Positions 61,168-64,000 of a DNA stretch of 64,000 bases are shown here, one piece after another. Each line of letters opens with the position of its first letter. Position 1 is the first letter of the stretch. A program made the position numbers and the translations under genes. Under the pieces are notes generated by a model, which was not told the origin of the DNA, ran no database searches, and worked only from the letters and a program-made list of their open reading frames with translations. The stretch lies in the NCBI RefSeq assembly GCF_000514815.1, contig NZ_KI911473.1, positions 1-64,000 of the forward strand, read 5' to 3'. Source of the stretch: Salinispora fenicalii (GTDB lineage Bacteria > Actinomycetota > Actinomycetes > Mycobacteriales > Micromonosporaceae).

Positions 61168-62571
61168 TTAGCCGTGGGCCTTGCCGCGACCGCCGGGACC
61201 GAGCTTCTTACGGGGGCGGACCGAAATTTCGATCGGGGTGCCCTCGAAGCCGAACTCCTCCCGGAGTTTGCGCTCCACGAATCGCTGGTAGCCCGCGTCC
61301 AGCGGACCTGTGGTGAACAGTACGAACCGTGGCGGCGCCGCTCCCGCCTGGGTGGCGAAGAGAATCTTCGGGGCCCGTCCCCCACGCACCGGGTGCGGGG
61401 TCGCCTGCACCAGCGCGGTGAGCCAGGCATTGAGCTGTGCCGTCGGTACCCGCGTCTCCCAGCTGGCCAGTGCCCGGCGGAGCGCTGGGGCGAGCTTGTC
61501 CACCGCGCGTCCGGTCTTGGCAGAGAGGTTCAGCCGGATGGCCCAGGGAATGCGACGCAGTTCCCGCTCGATCTCCCGGTCCAGGTAGTACCGACGGTCG
61601 GCGTCCACCAGGTCCCACTTGTTGAAGGCGATCACCAGGGCTCGGCCGGTATTGGTAACCATCGACAGGATCCGCTGGTCCTGTTCACTGATGACCTCGC
61701 TGGCGTCGAGCAGCACCACTGCTACCTCGGCGGCCTCGATCGCCGAGGCGGTACGCAGGCTCGCGTAGTACTCGGTGCCGCTGGCCTGGCCGACCCGTTT
61801 ACGCAGGCCGGCGGTGTCAACAAGTTGCCAGGCCTCGCCGCCGATCTCGACCAGGCTGTCCACCGGGTCGACGGTGGTGCCGGCGACCGCGTCAACGACG
61901 GCCCGAATCTCCCCGGAGAAGCGGTTGAGGAGGCTGGACTTGCCGACGTTGGGCCGGCCGACGAGGGCGACCCGACGGGGGCCACGCGGACGGTCCTCGA
62001 CGATCTTGGGCGCTTCCGGTAGCCGGTCCAGGATCAGGTCGAGTAGTTCGCCGGCACCCCGGCCATGCAGCGCCGAGATCGGATACGGCTCCCCCAAGCC
62101 GAGCGACCAGAGCGCGGACGCCTCCATTTCGATGGAGCTGTTGTCGGCCTTGTTCGCCACCAGGATCACTGGCTTGGCGCTGCGTCGCAGCATCTTCACT
62201 GCCGCCTCGTCCACGTCGGTGGCGCCCACCACCGCGTCGACTACGAAGAGCACCACGTCAGCGGTGGTGATGGCCGACTCCGCTTGCGCGGCGATGGCGG
62301 CGGCACGGTCCTTCGCATCCGGTTCCCAGCCGCCGGTGTCGACGACAGCGAACTGCCGGCCGTTCCACTGCGCGTCGTATGGAACCCGGTCCCGGGTCAC
62401 CCCGGGTACGTCCTCGACGACCGCCTGCCGACGCCCGATCAGTCGGTTTACCAACGTCGACTTTCCCACGTTGGGACGACCAACCACTGCTACCACCGGC
62501 TGCGGGGCCGTGGCCTCCTCGACATCGGGTTCAGGGGTGTCCCACCCCACCCAACCGGTTGGCTCGTTCAT
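61168..62571 (-). CDS. der: Ribosome-assembly GTPase Der (EngA)
   Basis: A 467-aa double-GTPase required for 50S ribosomal subunit maturation. Two G domains are seen, each with GRPNVGKS (first at residues 31-38, second near 206) plus DTGG/DTAG and NKxD motifs (NKAD and NKWD). A C-terminal KH-like domain (about 380-467) ends in a basic tail. The ATG at 62571 overlaps the cmk stop codon (ATGA), so it is coupled to cmk as in other actinobacteria. Core gene with ordinary features. Confidence 0.98.
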   Translation of the reverse strand: MNEPTGWVGWDTPEPDVEEATAPQPVVAVVGRPNVGKSTLVNRLIGRRQAVVEDVPGVTRDRVPYDAQWNGRQFAVVDTGGWEPDAKDRAAAIAAQAESAITTADVVLFVVDAVVGATDVDEAAVKMLRRSAKPVILVANKADNSSIEMEASALWSLGLGEPYPISALHGRGAGELLDLILDRLPEAPKIVEDRPRGPRRVALVGRPNVGKSSLLNRFSGEIRAVVDAVAGTTVDPVDSLVEIGGEAWQLVDTAGLRKRVGQASGTEYYASLRTASAIEAAEVAVVLLDASEVISEQDQRILSMVTNTGRALVIAFNKWDLVDADRRYYLDREIERELRRIPWAIRLNLSAKTGRAVDKLAPALRRALASWETRVPTAQLNAWLTALVQATPHPVRGGRAPKILFATQAGAAPPRFVLFTTGPLDAGYQRFVERKLREEFGFEGTPIEISVRPRKKLGPGGRGKAHG

Positions 62572-63251
62572 CGATCCACACCCCGCTCGGCCAGCATCTC
62601 CTGCAGGCTCGCGACGACCTCGTCAATGCCGAGTTCGGTGGTGTCCAGCACCACGGCGTCCGGGGCTTGCGTCATCGGGTCGGCCTTACGAGTTGAGTCC
62701 AACCGGTCCCGGCGGGCCAGGTCGGCGGCGGTCTGACCAGTGTCGGTGGCGTTCTCGGCGCTGCGTCGGGCTGCCCGGGCCGCCGCGGACGCGGTCAGGT
62801 ACACCTTCAGGTCGGCGTCGGGGGCGACTACCGCGCCGATATCGCGCCCCTCGATCACGATCCGACCGGCGGCGGCGGCGAGGTCCCGCTGCCGGTTGAC
62901 GAGCAACGATCGGACCGCCGGTACGGCGGCCACGGCCGAGACCGCCCCGGTCACCTCGGGTCCGCGAATCTCCACCTCGATGGCTACGCCGTCAGCAGTC
63001 ACGCCGTACCCCTCAGGGTCGGTGCCGATGCCGAGCTCAGTTTCCCCGGCGACCTTGGCCACGGCCGACTGGTCAGCCAGGTCGACTCCGGAGCGCAGTA
63101 CCGCCCAGGTGACTGCCCGGTACATCGCGCCGGTGTCGAGGTAGCGGGCGCCCAGGGCGATCGCGAGTCGCCGAGAAACGGTGGACTTTCCCGAACCGGA
63201 CGGCCCGTCCACAGCGACCACGCAGCGCCCGGTCCGTACGTTTTCCTCCAC
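62568..63251 (-). CDS. cmk: Cytidylate kinase
   Basis: A 227-aa (d)CMP kinase that phosphorylates CMP and dCMP with ATP. The P-loop is GPSGSGKS (residues 16-23); CMP-binding and lid motifs include RYLDTGAMYRAVTW, IEGRDIG and RRDRLDSTR. The GTG at 63251 is chosen because GAGGAGG stands 7 nt upstream and the resulting length is normal; the longer ORF to 63386 has no family support. It lies between rluB and der in the conserved actinobacterial order. Confidence 0.97.
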   Translation of the reverse strand: MEENVRTGRCVVAVDGPSGSGKSTVSRRLAIALGARYLDTGAMYRAVTWAVLRSGVDLADQSAVAKVAGETELGIGTDPEGYGVTADGVAIEVEIRGPEVTGAVSAVAAVPAVRSLLVNRQRDLAAAAGRIVIEGRDIGAVVAPDADLKVYLTASAAARAARRSAENATDTGQTAADLARRDRLDSTRKADPMTQAPDAVVLDTTELGIDEVVASLQEMLAERGVDR

Positions 63252-63422
63252 CGCAATCCTCCTCAGTCCGTACCTCGCGGTCCATACCCGCGAGCGGTAT
63301 CCGCCCGCCGACAATGATGCCTGGCACGGTGCGGTCTCCTCGTGCCGCACCTCCGGGAGCGTCCGCCCCCGCGCAGCGGGCCGCACGGAGCTTACCGGCT
63401 GCGGTACCCGCCACCGCCGGCG

Positions 63423-64000
63423 TCAGTCGCCGACCGCCTTGAACAGCGCGGCGACCTCCGCGTTGGTGAGTCGACGGGTGCGCCCGGTGCGGAGGTCGCC
63501 GAGCCGGATCGGCCCGATCGAGGTACGCACCAGCCGTGACACCGGGTGACCGACCGCATCGAACAGACGCCGCACGATGTGCTTGCGCCCTTCGTGCAGG
63601 GTGACCTCTATCTGGGCGGTTTTGCCCAGTGTGTCCACCAGGCGGAACGCATCCACCTTCACCGGGCCGTCGCTCAGCTCGACGCCGGCGGCGAGGCGCC
63701 GGCCCAGCGACCGCGGAATCGGCCCGGACACCTCACACAGGTACGTCTTGGGTACCCCGTAGGAGGGGTGCATGAGCCGGTGCGCGAGCGTGCCGTCGTT
63801 GGTGAGCAGCAGTAGGCCCTCGCTGTCGGCGTCGAGCCGTCCGACGTGGTAGACCCGCTCTTCCACCCGGTTGCCGAGGAAGTCGGCGAGGGCGGTCCGG
63901 CCCTTCTCGTCCGCCATGGTGGAGACGACACCCCGGGGCTTGTTCATGGCGAGGTAGACCAGACGGGTGTCGGCCTGGAGGCGCTCACCGTTGACGTAGA
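63423..64000 (-). CDS. rluB: rRNA pseudouridine synthase (RluB/RsuA family), 5' end outside window
   Basis: The last 192 codons of a 23S rRNA pseudouridine synthase. Visible are MNKPRGVVST, the catalytic motif GRLDADSEGLLLLTNDG with the nucleophilic Asp, and GRKHIVRRLFDAVGHPV. The end of the N-terminal S4 domain (VNGERLQAD) is at the window edge, so the gene continues to the right. A 171-bp gap separates it from cmk, with nothing recognisable in it. Confidence 0.95.
   Translation of the reverse strand, partial: YVNGERLQADTRLVYLAMNKPRGVVSTMADEKGRTALADFLGNRVEERVYHVGRLDADSEGLLLLTNDGTLAHRLMHPSYGVPKTYLCEVSGPIPRSLGRRLAAGVELSDGPVKVDAFRLVDTLGKTAQIEVTLHEGRKHIVRRLFDAVGHPVSRLVRTSIGPIRLGDLRTGRTRRLTNAEVAALFKAVGD

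Overview
The window is a GC-rich actinobacterial chromosome segment, most likely Micromonosporaceae (Salinispora/Micromonospora type). That assignment rests on base composition, GTG starts, actinobacterial gene families and the conserved rluB-cmk-der block at the right end; it is an inference and no database search was run. The dominant feature is one about 40-kb leftward operon (about 45.2 kb down to 5.1 kb) for an acyltransferase-less (trans-AT) modular polyketide synthase.

Left edge (1-2.9 kb): the trailer end of a type I-E-like CRISPR array, an eroded IS256-type transposase remnant, then a two-gene ABC exporter with a strong terminator-like hairpin behind it. Next come a rightward cytochrome P450 and a type II thioesterase (3.0-5.0 kb), which converge on the PKS operon.

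PKS operon in transcription order (right to left): two tandem GbsR/MarR-type regulators, a PfaD-type trans-enoylreductase, a discrete malonyl-type AT, PKS1 (4031 aa), PKS2 (3323 aa), PKS3 (4521 aa) and a free-standing luciferase-like flavin monooxygenase. Junctions are short or overlapping, so the block should be cotranscribed. Domain order as read: PKS1 = MaoC dehydratase, SDR, FkbH, ACP1 | KS1-KR1-ACP2 | KS2-KR2-ACP3 | KS3; PKS2 = DH1-ACP4 | KS4-KR3-ACP5 | KS5-MT1-ACP6 | KS6; PKS3 = KR4-ACP7 | KS7-DH2-KR5-MT2-ACP8 | KS8-ACP9 | KS9-ACP10-TE(degenerate)-TE(intact). No cis AT domain was seen; the discrete AT (GHSLG, GAFHS) would serve all modules. Inferred chemistry: a C3 hydroxyacid starter (glyceryl or lactyl) from the FkbH domain, up to nine extensions, two C-methylations, tailoring by the P450 and flavin monooxygenase, proofreading by the type II thioesterase, export possibly by the ABC pair. 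I do not recognise the product.

Regulation and middle region (45-53 kb): a promoter region with paired direct repeats, a frameshifted YczE-like membrane-protein gene, a third GbsR/MarR regulator with a likely operator and a clear rho-independent terminator, a large ATP-binding LuxR (LAL) regulator that is the best candidate pathway activator, then an unrecognised two-gene module (a 669-aa protein with a CxxC and a DUF2135-like segment, and a 131-aa charged helical protein).

Right region (53-64 kb): a second, unrelated CRISPR-like mini-array (three 37-nt repeats) abutting a broken gene, a LigC-type DNA ligase, a LysR regulator divergent from a threonine dehydratase-like gene, a 3'-truncated IS701-like transposase fused to a broken TPR regulator, a creatininase-family gene, tRNA-Pro(GGG) with a terminator, and the housekeeping genes der, cmk and rluB. 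The change from broken genes and mobile remnants to housekeeping genes at the tRNA suggests that the PKS sits in a genomic island with its right edge near the tRNA.
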